Below are positions 36,174 through 45,211 of a stretch of 64,000 nt of DNA, piece after piece; positions within the stretch are counted from its first letter, which is position 1, and each line of letters starts with the position of its first letter. Source of the DNA: Betaproteobacteria bacterium (GTDB lineage Bacteria > Pseudomonadota > Gammaproteobacteria > Burkholderiales > SG8-39). Below the pieces are notes generated by a model, which ran no database searches, was not told the DNA's origin, and saw only the letters and a list, made by a program, of their open reading frames with translations. The stretch is from positions 1 to 64,000 of the forward strand of contig SHXF01000006.1 in assembly GCA_009693435.1 (NCBI GenBank). Direction: 5' to 3'. Position numbers and translations under genes: made by a program.

Positions 36174-37157
36174 ATGACAAACAAGACAGCTTCATCCATC
36201 CTGCTCACGCTGATCGCCTGCGCTGGCGCGTCCATGTGCGGGCCGGCGCTGGCGCAGGTCTACCCCGCAAAACCGGTGCGCATCATCGTCGGCGTGCCAC
36301 CCGGGGGTTTCACCGATGCCGTGGCGCGCAATCTCGCGCAAAAGCTGATCGAGGCGACGGGCCAGCAGTTCCTGGTGGAGAACCGCACCGGCGCGAGCGG
36401 CCTGATCGCCATCGACGCCGCGCTCAAGTCCCCGGCCGACGGCTACACGCTGCTGGTTTCGACCAACGCCGAGATGGCGGTGAATCCGCACGTGCTCGCA
36501 AAAATTCCCTACGACCCGTTTCGCGACTTCACGCCCATCGTGCCAGTCGCGATCGCCGGACTGGTGATCGCGGCCAATGGCGGGGCCGGCCTGAATTCGC
36601 TGCAGGAGCTCGTCACCGCGGCGCGCGCGCGACCCGGCTTTTACTCCTACGCCACGGCCGGCAACGGCACGGTGAATCACCTCGCCGGAGAATGGTTCGC
36701 CAGCGTCGCCGCAATCAAAATGGTGCACGTGCCCTACAAGGGCGGCGGTCCGGCGGCGCAGGACGTGGTGGGCGGCCAGATTCCGCTGGGCGTGCTGGCG
36801 GTGTCCGCTGCCATTCCGCATCTGCGGACCGGTCGCGTCAAAGTGCTGGCGGTGACTGCGGCGAAGCGGCTTTCCTTCGCGCCGGAACTGCCGACCGTGG
36901 CCGAGTCGGGTTACCCTGGCTTCGAGGTGTCGCTGTGGGCCGCGTTCTTCGGCCAGCCGGGGATTCCGAAAGAAGTGGTCGCGCGCATCAACACCGAGGT
37001 GAACCGCGCTTTGACCCTGCCTGACGTGCGCGAGCGTCTGCATACGATCGGCGCCGAGGCGCTGGGCGGCACAGCGGAGGACGTGAGCACGCTGATACGC
37101 AACGATCACGCGCGCTACGGGCGCGTGGCGCGCGACAACAACATCCGGGCGGATTAG
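36174..37157 (+). CDS. Bug/TctC-family periplasmic solute receptor
   Basis: A 327-residue receptor with a signal peptide (cleavage likely after LAQ, before VYPAKPVRIIVGVPPGG). Typical segments follow: VENRTGASGLIAID, DGYTLLVSTNAEMAVNPH, VHVPYKGGGPAAQDV and PELPTVAESGYPGF. GAGGAG lies upstream of ATG 36174. No membrane partners are present, as usual for Bug proteins. The neighbouring deacetylase gene on the same strand may share its ligand, but the repeat cluster between them makes co-transcription uncertain. Confidence 0.92.
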   Translation: MTNKTASSILLTLIACAGASMCGPALAQVYPAKPVRIIVGVPPGGFTDAVARNLAQKLIEATGQQFLVENRTGASGLIAIDAALKSPADGYTLLVSTNAEMAVNPHVLAKIPYDPFRDFTPIVPVAIAGLVIAANGGAGLNSLQELVTAARARPGFYSYATAGNGTVNHLAGEWFASVAAIKMVHVPYKGGGPAAQDVVGGQIPLGVLAVSAAIPHLRTGRVKVLAVTAAKRLSFAPELPTVAESGYPGFEVSLWAAFFGQPGIPKEVVARINTEVNRALTLPDVRERLHTIGAEALGGTAEDVSTLIRNDHARYGRVARDNNIRAD

Positions 37158-37285
37158 GCAACGCCGAAAAACCGTGAGTCGTGTCGCGAGACGGGCGCTG
37201 TTCCAGAAGCAGCGGACCAGTGAGGGAAAGCCGGATCGGGGCCTCGCGCAATTTCTCCGTCCTATCCCTGCTCGTCTTTTCCTTC

Positions 37286-37681
37286 TCACAAGAGACGCGC
37301 CTGCTGCCCTTGCGCCGTGAGCAGCGCAACCGCCGCCTTGTCGAAGGAAACGAACGTTTCTCCGCCGAGCCAGCTTCCTTCATAGGCGATCGCCCCATCG
37401 GCGAAATCCCCACCAGCTTCGAGCACGGCGAGGCCCGCCTCGACCGCGGGTCGGTTCGTTTCCACGTTGGCGGCGGCAAGCAGCGCGCGAATGGCGGCGG
37501 CCGCATCGGCGGGTTGAAAGCCGTAGACCCTCAGCAGCACCCACACAAACTCGCACAGGCAGGGTAGCGCGATTGCTATCAGCGAGGCATCGGTCAGGAC
37601 CCGGGTGGCGACACGCGCTTGCGCCTTGTCGTCGCGCACGACGGCGCGAACCAGCACATTGGTATCCACGGCAAGCTTCAT
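37286..37681 (-). CDS. vapC: PIN-domain toxin (VapC-like)
   Basis: A 131-residue PIN ribonuclease. Acidic residues expected at the Mg site are visible in LAVDTNVLVR, CEFVWVLL, FADGAIAYEG and FVSFDK. VapC toxins cleave RNA and are blocked by the cognate antitoxin. ATG 37681 overlaps the antitoxin stop as ATGA, the standard coupled arrangement. Confidence 0.88.
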   Translation of the reverse strand: MKLAVDTNVLVRAVVRDDKAQARVATRVLTDASLIAIALPCLCEFVWVLLRVYGFQPADAAAAIRALLAAANVETNRPAVEAGLAVLEAGGDFADGAIAYEGSWLGGETFVSFDKAAVALLTAQGQQARLL

Positions 37682-37929
37682 TTCCTGCCGGCCCATCCCC
37701 GCGCACTGGCCTCGTTGATTTCCGCGATGGTGGCGACTTTCCGGGTGCGGCCCGCAAGCAAGCCGAGGAAGCCCTTGATCGTTCCGGCGGGCCGGGCTGC
37801 TCTGAGCATGCCCCGGCCATCCGGCAGCAGATCCAGCTCGATCTTTCCCCCCGGCTTGATGCCCAGGTGTCGCAGCACGTCTTTTCTGAACGTCACCTGT
37901 CCCCTTTCGGTAACTGTCAATGTGGCCAT
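37678..37929 (-). CDS. vapB: AbrB/SpoVT-type antitoxin (VapB-like)
   Basis: An 83-residue protein with an N-terminal AbrB/MazE swapped-hairpin domain (ATLTVTERGQVTFRKDVLRHLGI) and a C-terminal tail that would wrap the toxin. ATG 37929 is preferred over the longer frame to 37959 because GAGGG precedes it. It is co-transcribed with and overlaps the PIN toxin gene, and likely represses its own promoter. Confidence 0.87.
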   Translation of the reverse strand: MATLTVTERGQVTFRKDVLRHLGIKPGGKIELDLLPDGRGMLRAARPAGTIKGFLGLLAGRTRKVATIAEINEASARGWAGRK

Positions 37930-38121
37930 GGTTGCCCTCACAGTCTCTTGATTACGCAAATATGATGCCGGAAATGGTAATGCAATATCACCTTACAATC
38001 AATCCGACATTCATGCAACCCGCATGCGCGAAGCGATCACACAGTATTTCCTTCCGTTCGCCGGACGATAGTGCCTGCGCGCCTGCGGTAAAATTGCCCC
38101 CCGAAACACGCGCTGCGCGAG

Positions 38122-40320
38122 ATGACCCTCCTCGACAACCTCAATCCCGAACAGCTGGCAGCCGTCACCCTTCCCGCCCAGCCGGCGCTGATACTCGCCG
38201 GCGCCGGATCGGGCAAGACCCGCGTCCTCACCACGCGCATCTGCTGGCTGATCCAGACCGGCAATGTCACGCCCGCGGGCGTGCTGGCCGTGACCTTTAC
38301 GAACAAGGCGGCGAAGGAGATGCTGCTGCGCATCGGCGCGATGCTGCCGATCAACATCCGCGGCATGTGGGTGGGCACCTTCCACGGCCTGTGCAACCGG
38401 CTGCTGCGCACCCACTATCGCGACGCGGGCCTGCCGCAGCTGTTCCAGATCCTCGATTCGCAGGATCAGCTCTCGGCGGTGAAGCGCGTGCTGCGCGGGA
38501 TGAACGTCGACGAGAACCGCTTTCCGCCGAAGCAGGTGCAGTATTTCATCGGCGATGCAAAAGAAGAGGGCAGGCGCGCCGCCGATGTCGAGGTGTACGA
38601 CGACAACTCGCGGCGCATGGCGGAGTTCTACGCCGCCTATGACGAGCAGTGCCAGCGCGAGGGGGTGGTGGATTTTCCCGAACTGCTGTTGCGCAGCTTC
38701 GAGCTCTTGTCGAGGAATGAAATCCTGCGCGAGCACTACCAGAACCGTTTCAAACACGTGCTGGTGGACGAGTTCCAGGACACCAACCGGCTGCAGTACC
38801 GCTGGTTGAAGCTGTTCGCCGGCCATGGTCGCGGCGAAGGAACCGCAGCGGTGTTTGCGGTGGGCGACGACGACCAGTCGATCTATTCCTTCCGCCACGC
38901 CAACGTCGGCAACATGGCCGATTTCGAGCGCGAGTTCCGCGTGCCGAACGTGATCCGCCTGGAGCAGAACTACCGCTCCCACGGCCACATCCTCACCGCC
39001 GCCAATGCGCTGATCGCCCACAACCAGAAGCGCCTGGGGAAGAATCTCTGGACGTCTTCGGGCGAGGGCGATCAGCTGCGCATCCACGAGGCGGGCAGCG
39101 ACGGCTACGAGGCGGCCTGGATCGCCGAGGAGGTGCGCTCGCTGGTGAGCGATGGCTACGCGCGCCGCGACATCGCGCTGCTGTACCGCTCCAACGCGCA
39201 GTCGCGGGTGCTGGAGCATGCCCTGTTCTCCCAGGGCATACCCTACCGCGTCTACGGCGGGCTGCGCTTTTTCGAGCGCATGGAAATCAAGCACGCGCTC
39301 GCCTACCTGCGGCTGGTGGCCAATCCCGATGACGACGGCGCGTTCCTGCGCGTCGTGAATTTTCCGGTGCGCGGCATCGGCTCGCGCTCCATCGAGCAGT
39401 TGCAGGATGCGGCCAAAGCGCAGGGCGGCAGCCTCTGGGCGGCGGTGCCGCAGGTGGCGGGCAAGTCGGGTAACAGCCTGGGCGGCTTCGCGCGCATCAT
39501 CCAGACCCTGAAGAAGGAAACCGAGGGACTCACCCTGCCCGAGGTGGTGGCGCACATGCTGGAGCGGAGCAACCTTCTATCCCATTACCGCGCCGAGCGC
39601 GACGGCGCCGACCGGGTGGAGAACCTGGAGGAACTGGAGAACGCGGCGATGGCCTATGTGCAGGAAGCGCAGGCGCAGGAGGAAGGCGGAGACCTCGCGT
39701 CATTCCTCGCGCACGCGGCGCTCGAATCGGGCGACAACCAGGCGCAGGAAGGCATGGACGCGCTGCAGCTGATGACAGTGCACTCGGCCAAGGGCCTGGA
39801 GTTCCGCGCGGTGTTCATCACCGGCCTGGAAGAGGGCCTCTTTCCCCATGAACAAAGCGTCAACGAAAACGACGGGCTGGAAGAGGAGCGGCGCCTGATG
39901 TACGTCGCCCTCACGCGCGCGCGCGCGCGCCTGTACCTGTCGTTCGCGCAGACGCGGTTGCTGCACGGCCAGACGCGCTACAACGTCGCATCGCGCTTCC
40001 TCGACGAGATACCGAAAGAGGTGGTGCGCTGGCTGACGCCGAAGATGGGCATGAACGCGGGTGGGCGCTCAGGCGCAGACGCATTCGGCGACATGCACTG
40101 GAAAAATACCTATGTTCAGCCTAAAGCCACGGAGACCGCGCCCGGCCACGGCTTTCATATCGGCCAGGCGGTGGCCCACGCCAAGTTCGGCCAGGGCGTG
40201 ATTGTCAATGCCGAAGGTTCCGGCCCCGAGGCGCGCCTGCAGATCAACTTCGGCCGGCACGGCATGAAGTGGCTCGCGCTGGAGTACGCCAAGTTGGAGG
40301 CGATAACTGCGACGTCGTAG
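38122..40320 (+). CDS. uvrD: UvrD-family DNA helicase
   Basis: A 732-residue superfamily 1A helicase for nucleotide-excision and mismatch repair. Motifs in order: I GAGSGKT, Ia TFTNKAAKEM, II VDEFQDT, III GDDDQSIYSFR, IV YRSNAQSR, V TVHSAKGLEF and VI YVALTRARARL. Length and C-terminal tail match bacterial UvrD. It is a housekeeping gene set between toxin-antitoxin and catabolic genes, transcribed alone. A clear hairpin terminator follows. Confidence 0.95.
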   Translation: MTLLDNLNPEQLAAVTLPAQPALILAGAGSGKTRVLTTRICWLIQTGNVTPAGVLAVTFTNKAAKEMLLRIGAMLPINIRGMWVGTFHGLCNRLLRTHYRDAGLPQLFQILDSQDQLSAVKRVLRGMNVDENRFPPKQVQYFIGDAKEEGRRAADVEVYDDNSRRMAEFYAAYDEQCQREGVVDFPELLLRSFELLSRNEILREHYQNRFKHVLVDEFQDTNRLQYRWLKLFAGHGRGEGTAAVFAVGDDDQSIYSFRHANVGNMADFEREFRVPNVIRLEQNYRSHGHILTAANALIAHNQKRLGKNLWTSSGEGDQLRIHEAGSDGYEAAWIAEEVRSLVSDGYARRDIALLYRSNAQSRVLEHALFSQGIPYRVYGGLRFFERMEIKHALAYLRLVANPDDDGAFLRVVNFPVRGIGSRSIEQLQDAAKAQGGSLWAAVPQVAGKSGNSLGGFARIIQTLKKETEGLTLPEVVAHMLERSNLLSHYRAERDGADRVENLEELENAAMAYVQEAQAQEEGGDLASFLAHAALESGDNQAQEGMDALQLMTVHSAKGLEFRAVFITGLEEGLFPHEQSVNENDGLEEERRLMYVALTRARARLYLSFAQTRLLHGQTRYNVASRFLDEIPKEVVRWLTPKMGMNAGGRSGADAFGDMHWKNTYVQPKATETAPGHGFHIGQAVAHAKFGQGVIVNAEGSGPEARLQINFGRHGMKWLALEYAKLEAITATS

Positions 40321-40347
40321 GGCGCGGCCCAGAGGGCGGAGCAGGGG

Positions 40348-40405
40348 CCCCGCCGTAGGCGGGGATGCGACCCCGGCGGGCCGCGGCGCGCGAATGCGCG
40401 CCTTT
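40348..40405 (+). terminator. Two hairpins downstream of uvrD
   Basis: CCCCGCC-GTA-GGCGGGG at 40348-40364 is followed by GGCGCGC-GAAT-GCGCGCC at 40385-40402 and then TTT. The second resembles a short intrinsic terminator. Its position 65 bp after the uvrD stop fits. Confidence 0.65.
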
Positions 40406-40583
40406 GGTTGCATTCATCCGCTCTATAAAATATCATTTTTAATAATACAATTCCCCGTACAAACCCGCCGATACTGGACTCTGTCCAACACATTGTCGTA
40501 ATTATTAGCTGAATCCGGACACGCGGTAGCCTCCCTACCCCGCACCCAGCGTCCCGAAAACGAGATGCGGCTAGAATCAAGCC

Positions 40584-40862
40584 GTGGCCAAATCCCCCAC
40601 TGCCCCCGTCATTCTCGAAGTCGAGCACGTCACCACCTACCGTTATGCGCGGCCGGTGCGCTTCGGGCCGCACAAGCTCATGTTCCGGCCGCGACCGGGC
40701 CACGATCTGCGCGTGCTCGATGCCGCGGTGGAGGTCAGTCCCGGCGCCGATCTGGCCTGGATGCAGGATGTGTTCGACAACGCCGTCGCGCATGTGGCGC
40801 CGCGCGGCGCGCGTTGCATCGCGGAGATCGGTCCGGACCTCGCGCTACGAGAATCCCGCTAG
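40584..40862 (+). pseudogene. Truncated bacterial transglutaminase-like protein (N-terminal domain only)
   Basis: GTG 40584 opens a 92-residue frame that matches only the N-terminal beta domain of bacterial transglutaminase-like proteins (VEHVTTYRYARPVRFGPHKLMFRPR). Full members are about 270-300 residues and carry a Cys-His-Asp core. Here the frame stops at 40862, and the end of the MFS gene begins 28 bp later, so the catalytic core has been lost. An expressed short protein cannot be excluded, but decay is more likely. Confidence 0.75.
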
Positions 40863-40889
40863 TGCACCGGTGTGCGCGTCACCGGACCG

Positions 40890-42143
40890 TTACGCGGATC
40901 CGCTGCTTTTCTCTCCCGCCTCCCGATCCCGTCGCACCTCGCTCAGGCGCAGTCCGCGCAGGCGCGCCGAGCCCAGCCACATCGCGCCTATGACCGCGAG
41001 CCCGATGGCGCCGCACAGGGCCGATGCGCCGCGCGCGCCGGCAATATCCAGCAGCATGCCGCTCAACAGTATGGCGGTCGAGATCACCGCCGGGTAGAGC
41101 TGGGTGAGTCCGGCGATGCGCCCGCGCATCGCATCGGGTGCGCTCATCTGCAGCATCGTCTGGTTGCTCGTTACCAGCACCATTTCCGCGGCGCCGCCCA
41201 GCGCGAGGAACGGCAACGCCCATGCGATGGAGGGACTTGCCGCGAGACCGAGCAGGCTCATTGCCAGCGCGACGATGGACACGGCGTGGATCAGCCCGTG
41301 ACGGTCGGCGCGCCCCATCAGCGAGGACGCAACGCCACCGGCGATGCCGCCGACGCCGAGCCCGGTGAGCATGATGCCCAGGCCTTCGGGGCCGGACCCG
41401 AACACGTCCTTGGCGAATGCCGGCATCAGCGCGCCGGAGGCCGGCCCCATCATGAAGAAGCCGACGATGCCTGTCGTGAACAGCAATCGCGTGGTGCGAT
41501 CGCGCGCCGCGTAGCGAAATCCTTCGACCAGGTCCTTCCACGCGGACACCTTGTGCGCGTGGGTGCGCGGCGGAAAGCGTATCAGCAGCACCATGCCCCC
41601 GGCCATCAGGTAGATGACGCCCTGGATCATGAAGTTGCCCGCAGCGCCGAACCACACCAGCAGGTAGCCGGCGCAGGCCGGCCCGATGATGCGGGCGATC
41701 GAAAAGCTGAAGGTGTTGATCGCCACCGCCTGCAGCGCCAGCCTGGGCGGGACCACGTCCAGCACCGTGGTCATGCGCGCCGGGCGGTCGAGGATGTTGG
41801 ACACGCCGGCCGCGAACATGAAGGCGAACAGATGCCAGGTCTCGAGCACGCCAAAGGCAAGCGCGGCGCCGATAATGAACGAGGCCGCCGCCGCGAGCAC
41901 CTGGCTCGACAGCAGCAGCACGCGGCGGTTGTAGCGGTCGGCGAGCACGCCTGCGATGGGCGCGAGCAACACCACGGGGATGGCCCGCGATCCGAGCACC
42001 GCGCCCAGCAGCGTGCCCGAGCCGGTGAGGTCGTACACCACCCAGCCGAGGGTGGCATGCTGGATCCACTGGCACAGGTGCGAGCAGAACGACCCGAACC
42101 ACAGCCAGCGGAAATTGCCGATCGCGAGGACCGAGTCCTTCAC
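40890..42143 (-). CDS. MFS transporter, EntS-like
   Basis: A 417-residue major facilitator protein with about 12 hydrophobic segments. The conserved loop GVLADRYNRR between helices 2 and 3 and GRADRHGL in the second half are visible, with WGF/WLW-type N-terminal residues (FRWLWFGSFCSHLCQW). The MFS_3/EntS-like group exports small molecules, siderophores among them. The substrate is unknown. It is convergent with the transglutaminase fragment and lies immediately downstream of a Bug remnant. Confidence 0.87.
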   Translation of the reverse strand: MKDSVLAIGNFRWLWFGSFCSHLCQWIQHATLGWVVYDLTGSGTLLGAVLGSRAIPVVLLAPIAGVLADRYNRRVLLLSSQVLAAAASFIIGAALAFGVLETWHLFAFMFAAGVSNILDRPARMTTVLDVVPPRLALQAVAINTFSFSIARIIGPACAGYLLVWFGAAGNFMIQGVIYLMAGGMVLLIRFPPRTHAHKVSAWKDLVEGFRYAARDRTTRLLFTTGIVGFFMMGPASGALMPAFAKDVFGSGPEGLGIMLTGLGVGGIAGGVASSLMGRADRHGLIHAVSIVALAMSLLGLAASPSIAWALPFLALGGAAEMVLVTSNQTMLQMSAPDAMRGRIAGLTQLYPAVISTAILLSGMLLDIAGARGASALCGAIGLAVIGAMWLGSARLRGLRLSEVRRDREAGEKSSGSA

Positions 42144-42146
42144 AAA

Positions 42147-42271
42147 GCAGCAGCGCGGCGCATCACTCGGGCTTGATCCCGGCGTCCCTGGCTACCTTGG
42201 TGCACTGCGCGGGCCCGCTCTTCATAATGTCCGTGAACTGTGCGGATGTGGAGGTGAGAGGACCGAATCCC
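42147..42271 (-). pseudogene. Bug gene 3' fragment, direct-repeat copy A
   Basis: On the minus strand this reads a Bug C-terminus ending KVARDAGIKPE and a stop. It aligns without gaps to 43079-43203, roughly 88% identical by eye, at an offset of 932 bp. The upstream part of the gene is absent; tandem 15-bp repeats and higA follow instead. The two copies bracket the higBA module. Confidence 0.8.
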
Positions 42272-42294
42272 GCAACGAGATGTACCAGTGCGGC

Positions 42295-42339
42295 TTGAAT
42301 TCGTCCGCATTGAATTCGTCCGCATTGAATTCGTTTCAG
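42295..42339. repeat. Three 15-bp tandem units at the 3' end of higA
   Basis: TTGAATTCGTCCGCA occurs at 42295 and 42310, and a third diverged unit TTGAATTCGTTTCAG at 42325 includes the higA stop codon (42336-42338). The copies extend outward from the gene end. Confidence 0.8.
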
Positions 42340-42647
42340 GCCGCCATCGGCTCGATGTCCTTCGCAATCTTCGCCGCGATAGTCCTTTCCGCGATCTTCA
42401 GATCATAGGCGGTCTGCAGGTTCAGCCAGGTCTGAACGTCGCCGCCAAAGTATCGAACCAGCCGCATTGCCGTGTCTATGGTGACGCCGCGGCGTTCCAG
42501 GACGACGTCATTGACTCGGGACGCGGGGACCCGCAACGCTTTTGCAAGCGCGTTGGCGCTTATGCCCAGGGGTTTGAGGTAGTCCTCCCGCAGAACTTCT
42601 CCGGGATGTATCGGGCGCATGCCGTTTTTCGGGGCTCGTATGCTCAT
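42336..42647 (-). CDS. higA: HigA-family antitoxin
   Basis: A 103-residue XRE-type antitoxin with the HigA signature start RPIHPGEVLREDYLKPLG and HTH segment SANALAKALRVPASRVNDVV. It neutralises HigB and represses the operon. It follows higB by 9 bp, the toxin-first order usual for higBA. Its end is duplicated in 15-bp units. Confidence 0.9.
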   Translation of the reverse strand: MSIRAPKNGMRPIHPGEVLREDYLKPLGISANALAKALRVPASRVNDVVLERRGVTIDTAMRLVRYFGGDVQTWLNLQTAYDLKIAERTIAAKIAKDIEPMAA

Positions 42648-42656
42648 GGTCGCCTC

Positions 42657-42935
42657 TCAGTGGTAATCGACAATTTCAACATTCAGGACGCCGTCGCTTT
42701 CCCACACGAAGCATAAGCGCCATGGATCATTGATCCGGATGCAGTGCTGTCCGCGTCTGTCTCCCTTCAACTGCTCAAGACGGTTTCCGGGAGGAGCACG
42801 GAGCGATTGAAGCGTTGCCGCACTGTCGATCTGCTGCAACTTTCGTGTTGCGATCGCGGCGATGCCTGCAAATCGGGCAACACGCTCTCCCGCGAACATG
42901 GTGGCCGTGTCGCGGCAGCGGAACGTCTTGATCAT
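42657..42935 (-). CDS. higB: HigB/RelE-family toxin
   Basis: A 92-residue RelE-superfamily mRNA interferase beginning MIKTFRCRDTATMF, with the conserved LRAPPGNRLEQLKGDRRGQHCIRIN segment and FVWESDGVLNVEIVDYH end typical of HigB next to this kind of HigA. It is the first gene of the module. An inverted-repeat operator lies just upstream. Confidence 0.9.
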   Translation of the reverse strand: MIKTFRCRDTATMFAGERVARFAGIAAIATRKLQQIDSAATLQSLRAPPGNRLEQLKGDRRGQHCIRINDPWRLCFVWESDGVLNVEIVDYH

Positions 42936-42942
42936 TCGGTTA

Positions 42943-42959
42943 CGATATACCGTTTATCG
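42943..42959 (-). promoter_or_regulatory. Operator-like inverted repeat before higB
   Basis: CGATA (42943-42947) and TATCG (42955-42959) flank 7 bp, 8 bp upstream of the higB start, in an AT-rich stretch suited to a promoter. HigA binding here is inferred from position. Confidence 0.5.
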
Positions 42960-43094
42960 CTAAACAGCAAGATCGGGCCCGACGCCGGCTGCGATTCAAG
43001 CTGATGTGCCGTCAGCCGACGAGCGGTGGCACCATCATTTCCGCAGAGCGCTGCCGCAGGGCGCAGCTTCAATACACCGCAGCAGCGCGGCGCA

Positions 43095-43426
43095 TCACTC
43101 GGGCTTGATCCCGGCGTCCCTGGCGACCTTGGCCCATAGCGCGAGTTCGTTCTTCATCATGTCCATGAACTGCGCGGGTGTGGAGGTGAGCGGATCGAAT
43201 CCCAGCGGCGTGAACTTCTCGCGAACGAGGGCGGCATCGCCGACGATGGCGCCAGGTAATCGTTGCCGCCACCCGGCGGGACCGGCACGATGATGCGGAT
43301 CGGACGGTTCGGCCAGGCGCTGCCCTGCGCTTGCGCCATGGCGGGCAGGAGCGTCGATTGCAGGGCCGCGAGCAGAAGGACGGCCGTGACTGCGCTGCGC
43401 GAGGTAGAACAATGCAGGAATGTCAT
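43095..43426 (-). pseudogene. Internally deleted Bug gene
   Basis: ATG 43426, with a GAGAGGG site, begins a normal Bug signal peptide and N-terminus (AWPNRPIRIIVPVPPGGGND). At about 43250 this runs directly into the C-terminal segment FTPLGFDPLTSTPAQFMDMM and ends KVARDAGIKPE, in another frame. Some 230 codons of the receptor are missing. Its last part is copy B of the direct repeat at 43079-43203. Confidence 0.85.
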
Positions 43427-43521
43427 GCGCGAGCCCTCTCTTGAGCGTGGCGAATGTGCGTGGTAGCTGCGGTCTGACGGCGCGGGTCTGGCCCGGGTCT
43501 GGCGCAGGGTGGCCGCTGCGA

Positions 43522-45207
43522 TCAGGCGGCGAACTCGCGCAGCACGCGGCCCGGCGCCGACGCATGCTCGACGTAGTTGTTGCCGTCGAACACCTGCACG
43601 CCATTCACCCACACACCGGCGAGGCCCACAGGATCGCAGATGACGCGGGTGCCGCCACCGGGCAGGTCGGCGGCGCGGCGCTTGGGCGCCACCGCCACCG
43701 TGTCCGGATCGAACAGCATCAGGTCGGCATGCGCGCCCGGCGCGATTCGACCGCGCCCGGGAATGCGGAACAGGTCGGCGGGCACGCTGGTGAGCCGGCG
43801 CACCGCCTCGCCCAGATCGTAGATGTGCCTCGTGCGCACCCAGTGGCCAAGCAGATGCAGGCCGAAGCCGGCGTTGCACATGAAATCGATGTGCGCGCCG
43901 GCATCGGAGGCCGACACCAGTCCCGCGTCGTGGCGCAGCAGCTTTGCCACCTCGTCCTCGTCGCCGTTGGTCGAATAGGAAGTGAACAGGGTCGCGAGGT
44001 CTTCGGCCAGGGCGATGTCGAACAGCGCATCGACCGGCGCGCAGCCCATGCGCGCGGCAATTGCATCGAGGCGCATGCCGTCGAATTCCGCGTAGCGCGC
44101 GCTGCCCGGGCGCGACAATTCGAGTTCCCGCCAGTCGCCCTGGAACGGCATGTTGGGCGTGGGTTGTTCCAGCGCGGCGACGAAGCGGCGGCGGAACGCC
44201 GGATCGGCAAACCCTTGTTTGAGCGCCTCACGCGACACGTTGCGCAACGGGTCCCAGGCCGGATTGCTGTAGAAGGGGAAGGCGTTGTCCAGGGTGAATT
44301 CGAGGGCGAGCGGCAGGTCCGAGACCAGCGGCACCACTTCCAGCCCCTCGGCCCTGGCCGTGCTGCCGCCGTCGAGATACTCGAGCGCCTTGCCCGCATG
44401 GGTCGACATGTAGAGCGCCGCGTTGAACACCACCGGCCGGCCGGTGGCTTTCGCGATGCGCGCGAAATCGCTGTTTGTCTGCTGCTGCCCCACCGTGCCC
44501 CACACGCCGCGTCCGGACTGGCGCAGCGCCTCTCCCAGCGCCGCCATCTCGCGCTCGTCGGCGAGGCGCGAGGGCACGGGCAGGCCGCGCGCGCCGCTGT
44601 GGTTGCGCGACATCGAGGTGGCGAAGCCGATCGCGCCCGCCGCCATCGCCTCGCCCACCAGCGCCTGCATCGCGGCGATTTCGGCATCGGTGGCGGCGCG
44701 TGTTGCGGCGTCCTCGCCCATCACCGCGAGCCGTATCGGGGTGTGCCCGGCGAACACCGCCACGTTGGGATAGCAGCCGTTGCGTTCGATCTGCGCAAGG
44801 TAGCCGGCAAAGGATTCGAATTCCCAGCGCATGCCTTTGCGCAGCACATTGAGGTCCATTCCCTCGACGACCGCGAGGTTTTCCATCATCAGTTCGCGAT
44901 GCGCCGGCGCGCAGGGCGCGATGCCGAAACCGCAGTTGCCCATCACCACCGTGGTGACGCCTAGCGCGGGCGAGGGCGAAGCCAGCCGGTCCCAGGTGAT
45001 CTGCGCGTCGTAGTGGGTGTGCGTGTCGATGATGCCGGGCGCGAGGGCGAGGCCCGCGGCGTCGATGCTTTGCGCGCTGCTGCCCGCAAGCCGCGGGCCG
45101 ACTGCGGCGATGCGGCCTGACTTCACCGCCACGTCCGCGCTGAAACCGGGGCCGCCTTCGCCGTCGTAAATCGTGGCGTTGCGTATCGTCAGATCGAAGT
45201 TGCTCAT
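43522..45207 (-). CDS. D-aminoacylase / N-acyl-D-amino-acid amidohydrolase family protein
   Basis: A 561-residue Amidohydro_3-type hydrolase. Metal motifs: DTHTHYDAQ near residue 61, GNCGFGIAPC with a likely Cys ligand, HTPIRLAVMG, and the catalytic-Asp region SDAGAHIDFM. Members remove acyl groups from N-acyl-D-amino acids or open related amides. Its start is 4 bp after the stop of the Bug gene at 45212-46204, so receptor and enzyme are probably co-transcribed and share a ligand class. Confidence 0.88.
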   Translation of the reverse strand: MSNFDLTIRNATIYDGEGGPGFSADVAVKSGRIAAVGPRLAGSSAQSIDAAGLALAPGIIDTHTHYDAQITWDRLASPSPALGVTTVVMGNCGFGIAPCAPAHRELMMENLAVVEGMDLNVLRKGMRWEFESFAGYLAQIERNGCYPNVAVFAGHTPIRLAVMGEDAATRAATDAEIAAMQALVGEAMAAGAIGFATSMSRNHSGARGLPVPSRLADEREMAALGEALRQSGRGVWGTVGQQQTNSDFARIAKATGRPVVFNAALYMSTHAGKALEYLDGGSTARAEGLEVVPLVSDLPLALEFTLDNAFPFYSNPAWDPLRNVSREALKQGFADPAFRRRFVAALEQPTPNMPFQGDWRELELSRPGSARYAEFDGMRLDAIAARMGCAPVDALFDIALAEDLATLFTSYSTNGDEDEVAKLLRHDAGLVSASDAGAHIDFMCNAGFGLHLLGHWVRTRHIYDLGEAVRRLTSVPADLFRIPGRGRIAPGAHADLMLFDPDTVAVAPKRRAADLPGGGTRVICDPVGLAGVWVNGVQVFDGNNYVEHASAPGRVLREFAA

Positions 45208-45211
45208 GGCA

